A stretch of 64,000 nucleotides of DNA. Origin: Saccharicrinis sp965230625. GTDB taxonomy: Bacteria; Bacteroidota; Bacteroidia; Bacteroidales; Marinilabiliaceae. The DNA lies in assembly GCA_965230625.1 (NCBI GenBank), contig CBDDLL010000001.1, forward strand, positions 3,162,001-3,226,000. Direction: 5' to 3'. Under the pieces are notes generated by a model. That model had not been told where the DNA came from and ran no database searches. It saw only the letters and a program-made list of their open reading frames with translations. The translations under genes and the position numbers were made by a program. How positions within the stretch are numbered: position 1 is the first letter of the stretch; the number at the start of each line of letters is the position of its first letter. Positions 16,035 through 23,576 of the stretch are shown one piece after another.

Positions 16035-17642
16035 ATGTCTGAATTTATTTATCAAAAACCATTTCCTATCCAAAAAGATGCTACGGAATATAGGTTGTTA
16101 ACAAAAGAGTTTGTATCAACTATTGAATTTGAAGGAAGAAAAATATTAAAAGTAGATACTAAAGGTCTTGAGCTTTTATCAAAAGAGGCCATTGCTGATG
16201 TATCTTTCTACTTACGTCCAGCACATTTAAAAAAACTATCAAATATATTAGAGGATTCAGAAGCTTCAGACAATGATAAATTTGTAGCGCATACAATGTT
16301 GATGAATCAGGTAGTAGCTGCTGAGGGGGAACTTCCTACTTGTCAAGATACAGGAACAGCTATAATAATAGGAAAGAAAGGAGAGGATGTTTATACAGGA
16401 GCTTGTGATGCAGAATTCTTATCAAAAGGTATTTTTGAGACTTACAAAGATAGAAATCTACGATACTCTCAAGTAGTTCCACAATCAATGTTTCAGGAAA
16501 AAAATACAGGGAATAATCTTCCTGCTCAAATAGATATTTATGCTCAACAAGGGAACGAGTATGAGTTTTTATTCCTCACCAAAGGAGGAGGATCTGGTAA
16601 TAAGACTTTTTTATATCAGCAAACAAAAAGTTTACTAACTGAAGAAAATCTTACTGAATTTGTTAAAGAGAAAATAAAAGACTTGGGAACTTCTGCCTGT
16701 CCACCATATCATTTGGCTTTAGTAATAGGAGGGACTTCAGCCGAAGCAACATTGGCAACAGTAAAAAAAGCTTCGGCAGGTTATCTAGATCATCTACCAA
16801 CCGAAGGGAATGAATATGGACAAGCCTTTAGAGATTTGGAGTGGGAACAAAAAGTATTAAAAATTTGCCAGGAAAGTGAGATTGGGGCTCAGTTTGGGGG
16901 TAAGTATTTTGTACACGATGTTCGTGTTATTCGTTTACCTCGTCATGCGGCTTCTTGTCCTGTTGGTCTTGGAGTAAGTTGCAGTGCAGACCGTAATATT
17001 AAAGCTAAAATTACTGAAGAAGGTATTTTTATCGAACAATTGGAAAAGAATCCTGCTAATTATGTTCCAGAAAGAGCTCCAGAGCTTGAACCTGCGATTG
17101 ATATTGATTTAGATCAACCTATGGAGGAGGTGTTGAAATTATTAACAAAATATCCAATAAAGACTCGACTAAATTTGTCAGGTACTTTGATTGTTGCACG
17201 TGACATTGCGCACGCGAACATAAAAAGTATATTGGATGAAGGAAAAGAAATACCTGAGTATTTTAAAAAACATCCTGTATATTATGCAGGTCCGGCAAAA
17301 ACACCTCAAGGTATGCCATCAGGAAGTTTTGGTCCAACAACGGCAGGAAGAATGGATCCTTATGTTGGACGTTTTCAAAGTAAGGGAGGTTCAATGATTA
17401 TGCTGGCAAAAGGAAACAGATCGCAAGCTGTGACAGATGCGTGTAAAAAATATGGTGGTTTTTATTTGGGTTCAATAGGAGGGCCAGCAGCTATTCTTGC
17501 TAAAACAAACATAAAATCGGTAGAGGTAATTGATTTTCCTGAGCTAGGAATGGAAGCAGTTCGAAAGATTAAGGTTGAGAACTTTCCCGCATTTATTATT
17601 GTTGATGATAAGGGGAATGATTTTTTTGCAGATATGAAGTAA
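16035..17642 (+). CDS. Fumarate hydratase class I
   Basis: Iron-sulfur fumarase converting fumarate and water to L-malate in the TCA cycle, 535 residues. Both domains of the fused alpha-beta class I enzyme are present. The N-terminal half has GELPTCQDTGTA and ASCPVGLGVSC, which supply cluster cysteines; the C-terminal half has TPQGMPSGSFGPTTAGRMD. The open frame extends back to 15954, but MSEFIYQKPF at 16035 is the family-like start and leaves room for the upstream -7 box. The gene stands alone, followed by a hairpin terminator. This oxygen-sensitive class is common in Bacteroidota. Several homologous symbols exist (fumA, fumB), so none is given. Confidence 0.95.
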   Translation: MSEFIYQKPFPIQKDATEYRLLTKEFVSTIEFEGRKILKVDTKGLELLSKEAIADVSFYLRPAHLKKLSNILEDSEASDNDKFVAHTMLMNQVVAAEGELPTCQDTGTAIIIGKKGEDVYTGACDAEFLSKGIFETYKDRNLRYSQVVPQSMFQEKNTGNNLPAQIDIYAQQGNEYEFLFLTKGGGSGNKTFLYQQTKSLLTEENLTEFVKEKIKDLGTSACPPYHLALVIGGTSAEATLATVKKASAGYLDHLPTEGNEYGQAFRDLEWEQKVLKICQESEIGAQFGGKYFVHDVRVIRLPRHAASCPVGLGVSCSADRNIKAKITEEGIFIEQLEKNPANYVPERAPELEPAIDIDLDQPMEEVLKLLTKYPIKTRLNLSGTLIVARDIAHANIKSILDEGKEIPEYFKKHPVYYAGPAKTPQGMPSGSFGPTTAGRMDPYVGRFQSKGGSMIMLAKGNRSQAVTDACKKYGGFYLGSIGGPAAILAKTNIKSVEVIDFPELGMEAVRKIKVENFPAFIIVDDKGNDFFADMK

Positions 17643-17694
17643 TATCGTTGGTTAGATTTATGTAAATATTGATTCTATCGTTTTATAAGAAATG

Positions 17695-17728
17695 AAAGCC
17701 GTAATTTAATTTAAAATTTCGGCTTTTT
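17695..17728. terminator. Bidirectional intrinsic terminator
   Basis: AAAGCCG (17695-17701) pairs with CGGCTTT (17720-17726) and the pairing continues imperfectly into the AT-rich interior. T-runs follow on both strands. It sits between the convergent fumarase and SDR genes. Confidence 0.75.
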
Positions 17729-17764
17729 AGTATTTGTTTACAATAATTGTTTTTGGAGATAAGC

Positions 17765-18616
17765 TTAATTAAGCTCTGCAGTAACTTTTTTCTTTACGAT
17801 TAAAGTTTCATGATGTGGAGCCTGTTTTAAAAAAGTATGTGAATTTTTTATAGCTAGTTTATAATAAAAGGCTCTGGGCATAATTTTAGAAGCATGGTAA
17901 AGGATGCGATTAAAGAAACCAGGTATGCAAATTACATTGTTCTTTTTAAGTGAATTTAAACTTTTATCGACAACTGCTTGAGGAGATTGCCATAAAATTT
18001 TTTTCTTGATATAATTATCGGATTGAGTGATGCCTTGCCGACTATGGAATTCTGTATTGGTAAATCCTGGACAGAGAGCTTGCACATTAATGTTTCTGTG
18101 GGCTAAATCAATGTGCAGACATTCTGAAAAAGTAACTAAAAAAGCTTTTGAGGAACAATAAAAGTAGCTTTTGGGAGCTGGTAAAAAAGCAGATAATGAA
18201 GCAACATTAATAATACTACCTCCTCCATTCTCAATCATCTTTGGAATAGTTTGGTGGACTATCTTAGTTGTAGCCTTTATATGAACATTTACCATTTTTT
18301 GCTGGATCTCATAATTACTCTCAAAATAGTCACCAATTGAGCCAAAACCTGCATTATTGATTAATAATTTAATATTATCACTTTTATTAATTGTATCTAA
18401 TAAACAGTCTAATTCCTGATCACTGTTAAAGTCAACATTAACTATTTTTACATGTACTCCAAAGGCTAAAGAGAATTCTTCTCTTAACTCAACAAGTCTG
18501 TCTTTCCTTCGACCAGTAATAATTAAATTCCATCCTTCTTTTGCAATTGTTCTTGCAAAAGTAGTCCCAATTCCACTTGTAGCACCTGTAATTACAGCTG
18601 TTTTGCCTTTTATCAT
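17765..18616 (-). CDS. Short-chain dehydrogenase/reductase (SDR)
   Basis: Classical NAD(P)-dependent oxidoreductase of 283 residues; substrate unknown. The cofactor motif TGATSGIG is at 10-17, NNAG follows, and the catalytic serine and YxxxK are seen as NVASLSAFLPAPKSYFYCSSK. The longer C-terminal tail with basic residues resembles the DltE/YqjQ-like group of SDRs. The frame is open upstream to 18682, but MIKGKTAVITG at 18616 is the natural start because the Rossmann strand follows at once. The gene is convergent with fumarase and shares its terminator. Nothing adjacent hints at a pathway. Confidence 0.88.
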   Translation of the reverse strand: MIKGKTAVITGATSGIGTTFARTIAKEGWNLIITGRRKDRLVELREEFSLAFGVHVKIVNVDFNSDQELDCLLDTINKSDNIKLLINNAGFGSIGDYFESNYEIQQKMVNVHIKATTKIVHQTIPKMIENGGGSIINVASLSAFLPAPKSYFYCSSKAFLVTFSECLHIDLAHRNINVQALCPGFTNTEFHSRQGITQSDNYIKKKILWQSPQAVVDKSLNSLKKNNVICIPGFFNRILYHASKIMPRAFYYKLAIKNSHTFLKQAPHHETLIVKKKVTAELN

Positions 18617-18859
18617 TTTGTACCTATAATAAGTAAAGGAGACATTTAATGTGTGTTTGTAATTGTAAAGATACTTATGCAATTGAATATACCTCAGGTA
18701 AATTCAAAAAATATAAGAAGTTTATAAAAAACATCTTACCATTTTGTCAATTTCTTTTTTTAATAAACTCATTATTGATTATTAAATTATTCGATAGGGG
18801 TAAAACTTCTTCTAAAATGTCTTTAATATAGAAGGAAGTAAATATTAAATTATATCACT

Positions 18860-20164
18860 ATGAAAAATTCAGATATTCAAATTCGTTTAAAGATGATTAC
18901 TGTTTTCATCGTTTTGTTGGTGGGTTTTATACCAACTTCAATATGCGCAACTCCATTATGGGAGGAGGAAGATATTTTACCGGATACTTTAAATACTATT
19001 CAATATAGAGGTAAAATCGTTGATAGTAAATCTAATAATCCTCTGGTTTTTGCAACTTTAAATATTCAAGGTACTAATATTGCTACGGTATCTAATTCAG
19101 AAGGATTTTTTTTACTTAAAGTACCAAAAGATATGTCTGTGAGTACTAAGATTTTAATATCGTACTTGGGATATGAAAATAAAGAAATTACTTTATCAGA
19201 GTTAAAACCTAATAAAAATAAAATAACACTCGATTTACTCTCTATTTCATTATCAGAAGTAAATGTTGCACCTAAAGATGCTCATCAAATAATTCGAGAG
19301 GTAATAAATAAAAAACGTCAGAATTATATGCAGGATCCATTGAAAATGACAGCATTTTATAGAGAAACTATAAAAAGGAGGCGTAGTTATGTATCTTTGG
19401 CAGAAGCTGTTGTGGATGTGCATAAACAGCCTTATTCTAGCTATCGTTTAGATGGTTTAAAATTGTTTAAAGCACGAAAAGATGCCGATTATAGCAAAAT
19501 GGATACAATTACTTTTAAGTTACAAGGAGGTCCATATTCAACATTAATGCTTGATATTATGAAAGATCCTTATTCGATATTAAGAGTTGAGGAAATAGAT
19601 TATTATGATTTTAAACTTGATAATATCACTAAGGTTAATGATAAAATTATATATGTAATTGATTTTAAGCAAAAAGAGTTCGTTGACGAGCCTTTGTTTT
19701 ATGGCAAATTATATGTGGATGTAGAGTCAATGGCCATTACTAGTGCTAATTACAGCATAAATATTGAAGATAGAAATAAAGCATCAGCAATGTTCATTAA
19801 GAGAAAGCCAGCTGGAGCAAATGTTTATCCTACAGAGGCAAGTTATTTAGTAAATTATCGTAAGCAAGATGGAAAATGGTTATATAGTTATTCCAGGGGG
19901 CAAATAACTTTTAAAATTAATTGGAAGAAAAAGTTATTTAATACTCTTTATACTTCTACAATTGAAATGGCTGTTACTGATTGGGAAAGAGTGTTAGGAA
20001 AACCTTTTAAAGTCAATGAAAGAATCAAACACAATATTATTTTACAGGATCAGGTAGAGGGATTTGTAGATCCTCAGTTTTGGGGTGATTATAATGTAAT
20101 AGAGCCAGAGGCATCTATCGAATCTGTGATAAAGAAGATCAAAAAGAGATTAGAAAAAAGATAA
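18860..20164 (+). CDS. Secreted carboxypeptidase-regulatory-like domain protein
   Basis: Envelope protein of 434 residues. An N-terminal signal sequence (hydrophobic 12-30, ending near CATPLW) leads into a carboxypeptidase D regulatory-like beta-sandwich (about 48-125), with GKIVDSKSNNPLVFATLNI and LISYLGYENKEI. The remaining 300 residues are a conserved Bacteroidota domain of unknown function containing AFYRETIKRRRSYVSLAEAV. There is no TonB plug or barrel, so this is not a receptor despite the shared N-terminal domain. It is probably a periplasmic or outer-membrane-associated protein. It is monocistronic with a strong terminator after it. Confidence 0.75.
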   Translation: MKNSDIQIRLKMITVFIVLLVGFIPTSICATPLWEEEDILPDTLNTIQYRGKIVDSKSNNPLVFATLNIQGTNIATVSNSEGFFLLKVPKDMSVSTKILISYLGYENKEITLSELKPNKNKITLDLLSISLSEVNVAPKDAHQIIREVINKKRQNYMQDPLKMTAFYRETIKRRRSYVSLAEAVVDVHKQPYSSYRLDGLKLFKARKDADYSKMDTITFKLQGGPYSTLMLDIMKDPYSILRVEEIDYYDFKLDNITKVNDKIIYVIDFKQKEFVDEPLFYGKLYVDVESMAITSANYSINIEDRNKASAMFIKRKPAGANVYPTEASYLVNYRKQDGKWLYSYSRGQITFKINWKKKLFNTLYTSTIEMAVTDWERVLGKPFKVNERIKHNIILQDQVEGFVDPQFWGDYNVIEPEASIESVIKKIKKRLEKR

Positions 20165-20204
20165 AATAATACGTCTGTATTTCATTACAACAGGTTTAAA
20201 TTTG

Positions 20205-20242
20205 AAAGAATCGTTCTATTTAAAAAGAGAACGATTCTTTTT
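20205..20242 (+). terminator. Intrinsic terminator
   Basis: Perfect 13-bp stem AAAGAATCGTTCT (20205-20217) with AGAACGATTCTTT (20228-20240) and a T-run. It follows the carboxypeptidase-like gene. Confidence 0.85.
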
Positions 20243-20415
20243 GATTATTAGATAGTTATTCTTAAGAGGAGTCAAAATTTATCAAATTCTGGAATGTTTA
20301 ATATTTATAAAATTTGTAAACTGATGAAAGAAAAATAATGTTTTTATTTACCTTCGCAGCCAATGTTGGCAACAAAACGCTATTGCCATAAATTAATAAT
20401 TAAATACATACTACA

Positions 20416-21567
20416 TTGAAATTGATTGCTAAAACATTTCATGGGCTGGAAGGTGTTCTGGCTGAGGAATTAAGGGGGATAGGTGCTCAAAACGTAATTG
20501 AAGTAAACAGGGCGGTTGAATTTGAAGGAGATAAAGAAATTTTGTATAAAGCCAATTTGCATTTACGCACAGCAATCAGAATTTTACTTCCAATACACCA
20601 TTTTACAGCAAAAAACGATAAAGAGCTATATGATGGTGTTCAAAAATTTGATTGGTCATCCATAATGGAGGTAAAACAAACTTTAGCTATCGATCCGGTT
20701 GTTTTCTCAGATTATTTTAACCATTCGCAGTATGTTGCGTTAAAAACAAAAGATGCAATTGTAGATCAATTTAGAGAAAAGCTAGGGGAGAGACCTTCTG
20801 TAGATATTGAGAATCCTAACATTAGATTAGTAATACATCTTTCTAAAGATAAGGCTACTATCTCGATGGATAGTTCTGGGGATTCGTTACATAAAAGAGG
20901 CTATCGTGTTGGGCATCATAAGGCTCCATTAAATGAAGTTTTAGCTGCAGGAATGGTATTACTTTCTGGGTGGAATGAAAAAATGGCTTTGATTGATCCT
21001 ATGTGTGGATCAGGAACTATATTGATGGAAGCAGTAATGTATGCTAAGAATTATCCTCCTGGTTTACATAAGAAGAGCTTTGGATTTATGGGGTGGAAGG
21101 ATTATGATGAGAAATTATGGAGTAAAGTAGTTGAAGAGGCTAAAGATAAAATAACGCATCCTAGACTAAAAATATTTGGAAGCGATGCGAATATAAAAGC
21201 TATTGATGTTGCCAGAGAATCTGCTTTGCATTTTAGGTTTAATCGTGATATCAATTTTTCTGTATCTAGTTTCGAAAGGTTAGAGCCAAATTATCCTAAG
21301 GGGATGATCATTATGAATCCACCATATGGTGAGCGTTTAATGAAAGACAAAGATATGGTAGATTTTTACAGGATGATTGGTAATCAGCTTAAGCAAACAT
21401 TTACTGGATATGATGCATGGGTAATAACATCCCATAAAGAAGCGCTTAAAAATGTTGGGCTTAAACCGTTAGAAAAACTAAAACTTTTTAATGGAGCTCT
21501 TGAGTGTGGTTTTCATAAATTTAATATTTACGATGGTACCATGAAAAAAATTATCAAGTTTAGATAG
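20416..21567 (+). CDS. THUMP-domain class I SAM-dependent RNA methyltransferase (RlmL N-terminal-like)
   Basis: Predicted rRNA guanine-N2 methyltransferase of 383 residues. The N-terminal THUMP RNA-binding domain (about 1-155) begins LIAKTFHGLEGVLAEEL. The catalytic domain has motif I DPMCGSGT (194-201) and motif IV NPPYGERL (301-308), typical of base N-methyltransferases acting on exocyclic amines. It corresponds to the first half of E. coli RlmL; the RlmK half is absent, as is usual outside Gammaproteobacteria. The start is TTG at 20416: it gives the family's normal N terminus, and no ATG lies near. A bidirectional hairpin separates it from convergent serB. Confidence 0.9.
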   Translation: MKLIAKTFHGLEGVLAEELRGIGAQNVIEVNRAVEFEGDKEILYKANLHLRTAIRILLPIHHFTAKNDKELYDGVQKFDWSSIMEVKQTLAIDPVVFSDYFNHSQYVALKTKDAIVDQFREKLGERPSVDIENPNIRLVIHLSKDKATISMDSSGDSLHKRGYRVGHHKAPLNEVLAAGMVLLSGWNEKMALIDPMCGSGTILMEAVMYAKNYPPGLHKKSFGFMGWKDYDEKLWSKVVEEAKDKITHPRLKIFGSDANIKAIDVARESALHFRFNRDINFSVSSFERLEPNYPKGMIIMNPPYGERLMKDKDMVDFYRMIGNQLKQTFTGYDAWVITSHKEALKNVGLKPLEKLKLFNGALECGFHKFNIYDGTMKKIIKFR

Positions 21568-21587
21568 TAAGGAAATAAAAATCATAA

Positions 21588-21631
21588 AAAAACAGTCGTT
21601 GAAAAATATTATTAAATAAGCGACTGTTTTT
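21588..21631. terminator. Bidirectional intrinsic terminator
   Basis: AAAAACAGTCG pairs with CGACTGTTTTT around a 22-nt loop. Flanking A and T runs allow termination in both directions, between the methyltransferase gene and serB. Confidence 0.78.
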
Positions 21632-21671
21632 TTATTATATTTTCTTTTAACAAAGAGTTTTCTTATGCTTT

Positions 21672-22895
21672 TTACTTATTAATTTCTCTGTCTCTAAAGC
21701 CTAGCATATATAATATAGCATCTAAACCAATTGTAGAAATAGAATTATCAGCACCAGCTTTCACTTTAGGCTTAGCATGAAAAGCAATTCCTAAACCAGC
21801 AAGTTGCAACATTGGTAAGTCGTTAGATCCATCACCTACAGCAATTACTTGATCTAAATGAATGTCTTCTTTAAAAGCAAGTAATTTAAGAAGTTCAGCT
21901 TTACGTTTCCCATCAACAATATCTCCAACATGCTTGCCGGTTAGTTTTCCCTTTTTAATTTCCAGTTCGTTGGAAAACACATAGTCAACACCTAACTTAC
22001 CTTTTAAATAATTACCAAAGTAATTAAAACCTCCAGACAGAATTGCGGTTCTATATCCATATTTGTTTAAAGTTTTCATTAGACGTTCAGCACCATCTGT
22101 AATAGGCAGGTTTTCTGCGATTTCTTTCATTACGTTTTCACTGAGTCCTTTTAATAATGAAACCCTTTGAATAAAGCTTTCGTTAAAATCAATTTCTCCA
22201 CGCATAGCAGCTTCAGTAATTTTCTTAACTTTTGCTCCAACGCCAGCTCTTTCTGCTAGTTCGTCAATTACTTCAGTTTGTATAAGAGTTGAATCCATAT
22301 CAAAACAAACCAAACGCCTGTTTCTTCTAAAAATATTGTCTTCCTGAAAGGCAATATCAACACCTATTTTGCTAGAAAGTTCCATGAAGTCACTTTTCAT
22401 GATTTCAGCATCTATTGGTGTTCCTCGTACTGAAAATTCTACAACAGATTTATTGTTGGTGGGTTCAGAATTCAAATCAATTCTACCAGATAATCGAGAA
22501 ATGGTATCAATATTTAATTGCTGTGAAGAAATTACTCTAGTTACTTTGGCAAGGTGTTCAGCAGTTATACGACGAGCTAATAACGTAATTATATACCTTT
22601 CTTTACCTTGATGGGAAACCCATTCGGAGTATCTTTCTTCAGAAATAGGCGTGAATTTAATTTTAACACCAATTTCGTATGATTTAAATAGTAAATCTTT
22701 CAGTATTGGTGCCGATTCGTAAGCCTGAGGAACTTCAAATAGGATACCTAATCCTAAGTCATCATGAATTACGGCCTGACCTATATCTAATATTTGAACA
22801 TTATAATGTGATAGTATTTCGGTTAGTGAGGACGTTAAGCCCGGCTTGTCATCACCGGAAATATTGACAAGAATAATTTCTCTACTGCTAGCCAT
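21672..22895 (-). CDS. serB: Phosphoserine phosphatase
   Basis: Last enzyme of L-serine synthesis, hydrolysing O-phosphoserine; 407 residues, cytoplasmic. Two ACT-like regulatory domains occupy roughly the first 185 residues (IILVNISGDDKPGLT near the start). The HAD phosphatase follows, with nucleophile motif CFDMDSTLI (about 197-205), ILSGGFNYF, and GDGSNDLPML near the end. The frame is open to 22922, but MASSREIILVN at 22895 is preferred since the ACT strand begins there. A CAAAAGTA sequence on the plus strand at 22920-22927, read on the minus strand as TACTTTTG, could be its -7 box. It is monocistronic. Confidence 0.94.
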   Translation of the reverse strand: MASSREIILVNISGDDKPGLTSSLTEILSHYNVQILDIGQAVIHDDLGLGILFEVPQAYESAPILKDLLFKSYEIGVKIKFTPISEERYSEWVSHQGKERYIITLLARRITAEHLAKVTRVISSQQLNIDTISRLSGRIDLNSEPTNNKSVVEFSVRGTPIDAEIMKSDFMELSSKIGVDIAFQEDNIFRRNRRLVCFDMDSTLIQTEVIDELAERAGVGAKVKKITEAAMRGEIDFNESFIQRVSLLKGLSENVMKEIAENLPITDGAERLMKTLNKYGYRTAILSGGFNYFGNYLKGKLGVDYVFSNELEIKKGKLTGKHVGDIVDGKRKAELLKLLAFKEDIHLDQVIAVGDGSNDLPMLQLAGLGIAFHAKPKVKAGADNSISTIGLDAILYMLGFRDREINK

Positions 22896-22919
22896 GTTTA
22901 ATATAATGTTTACAATTAA

Positions 22920-22927
22920 CAAAAGTA
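22920..22927 (-). promoter_or_regulatory. Candidate -7 box for serB
   Basis: Minus-strand TACTTTTG fits TAnnTTTG about 25 bp before the serB ATG. No clear -33 box is present, so this is suggestive only. Confidence 0.35.
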
Positions 22928-23047
22928 ATAAATGATTACTTAAGCATTAGTGGAACTGGTTAAAAATAATGACTTATTTCATGTTTTTTAACATAGTTAT
23001 GATAGATGTTATTTAATTAGTGATAAATGGTTTTAAAATCATAGTAT

Positions 23048-23263
23048 TTATTTCTTTTTTAATTCGTTTAAAATATAATCTAAACCGTTAAGTTTTATCT
23101 CATACAAAGTTGAAAGCAACATTCCTATTCTGCCTTCTGGAAATCCTTTTTGTTGAAACCATGATAAATAGTATTCAGGCAGGTCACAGAGTAAAGTTCC
23201 TTTATATTTTCCAAATGGCATTTGGATAGTAATTAAATCAATTAAAATTTTCTTATCAAACAT
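23048..23263 (-). CDS. DUF3820 family small protein
   Basis: Small cytoplasmic protein of 71 residues with the DUF3820 core MPFGKYKGTLLCDLPEYYLSW (begins at residue 15) and the following FPEGRIG. The family is widespread in Proteobacteria and Bacteroidota; members are named putative quorum-sensing-regulated virulence factors, but no biochemical role is secure. The start is ATG at 23263. About 80 bp upstream on the same strand is a terminator preceded by a consensus promoter, so the gene may sit behind an attenuated leader or next to an independent small RNA. Confidence 0.82.
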   Translation of the reverse strand: MFDKKILIDLITIQMPFGKYKGTLLCDLPEYYLSWFQQKGFPEGRIGMLLSTLYEIKLNGLDYILNELKKK

Positions 23264-23339
23264 AAGATATAAAGAATTATAATAAGATAGGATTTAAGTT
23301 AAACATCGCAACAGAGAATTATAAATCAAATTAAAAAAG

Positions 23340-23370
23340 ATAAAAAAACCTCCACAATATAGTGGAGGTT
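23340..23370 (-). terminator. Intrinsic terminator on minus strand
   Basis: Nine-base-pair GC-containing stem with a six-base loop and T7 tail, read leftwards. No annotated gene ends here on this strand, which is what points to the short transcript. Confidence 0.85.
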
Positions 23371-23437
23371 GCAATTCCCAAACGTAGTTGTAATCCTAAA
23401 AAAAATATAATAAGTCTAATTTGTTACATATATCGAT
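23340..23437 (-). ncRNA. Predicted small RNA or attenuated leader
   Basis: A transcript of about 98 nt is predicted on the minus strand. A consensus promoter (23473..23443) would start it near 23437. It would end at a perfect 9-bp hairpin, AACCTCCAC (23347-23355) with GTGGAGGTT (23362-23370), loop of six, followed by seven T on the minus strand. The interval has no useful reading frame: its ATG is followed directly by TAA. I do not recognise a known RNA family; the SRP RNA core is absent. It lies between DUF3820 (same strand, downstream) and the DUF255 gene (opposite strand), so it is either an independent sRNA or a premature-termination leader for DUF3820. Confidence 0.55.
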
Positions 23438-23442
23438 TGTTA

Positions 23443-23473
23443 CAAATATAAAAAAGTTATTTAACTACCCAAA
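23443..23473 (-). promoter_or_regulatory. Consensus Bacteroidota promoter for the predicted small RNA
   Basis: Minus-strand TTTG (23473..23470), then exactly 19 bp, then TATATTTG (23450..23443), a full match to TTTG-N19-TAnnTTTG. A direct repeat TTGTTACA (plus strand 23421-23428 and 23437-23444) overlaps the predicted start and could be an operator. Confidence 0.65.
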
Positions 23474-23576
23474 TAAAATTTTATTAAAGCAGGATTGAGG
23501 TAATTTTCTTAAACCTTAATGTTGATTAGTGTGTTATAAAAAGTGTTATTGTAAAAACAATGGTAATAAAATATAA

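Noticed and set aside
18649..18831. 60-codon plus-strand frame before the carboxypeptidase-like gene
   Set aside because: Composition is lysine/phenylalanine-rich as expected from AT-rich spacer, it begins inside the 5' side of the SDR gene region, and nothing in it is recognisable.
20343..20357. TACCTTCG as a -7 box for the RNA methyltransferase gene
   Set aside because: One conserved T of TTTG is replaced and no -33 box is at the right spacing.
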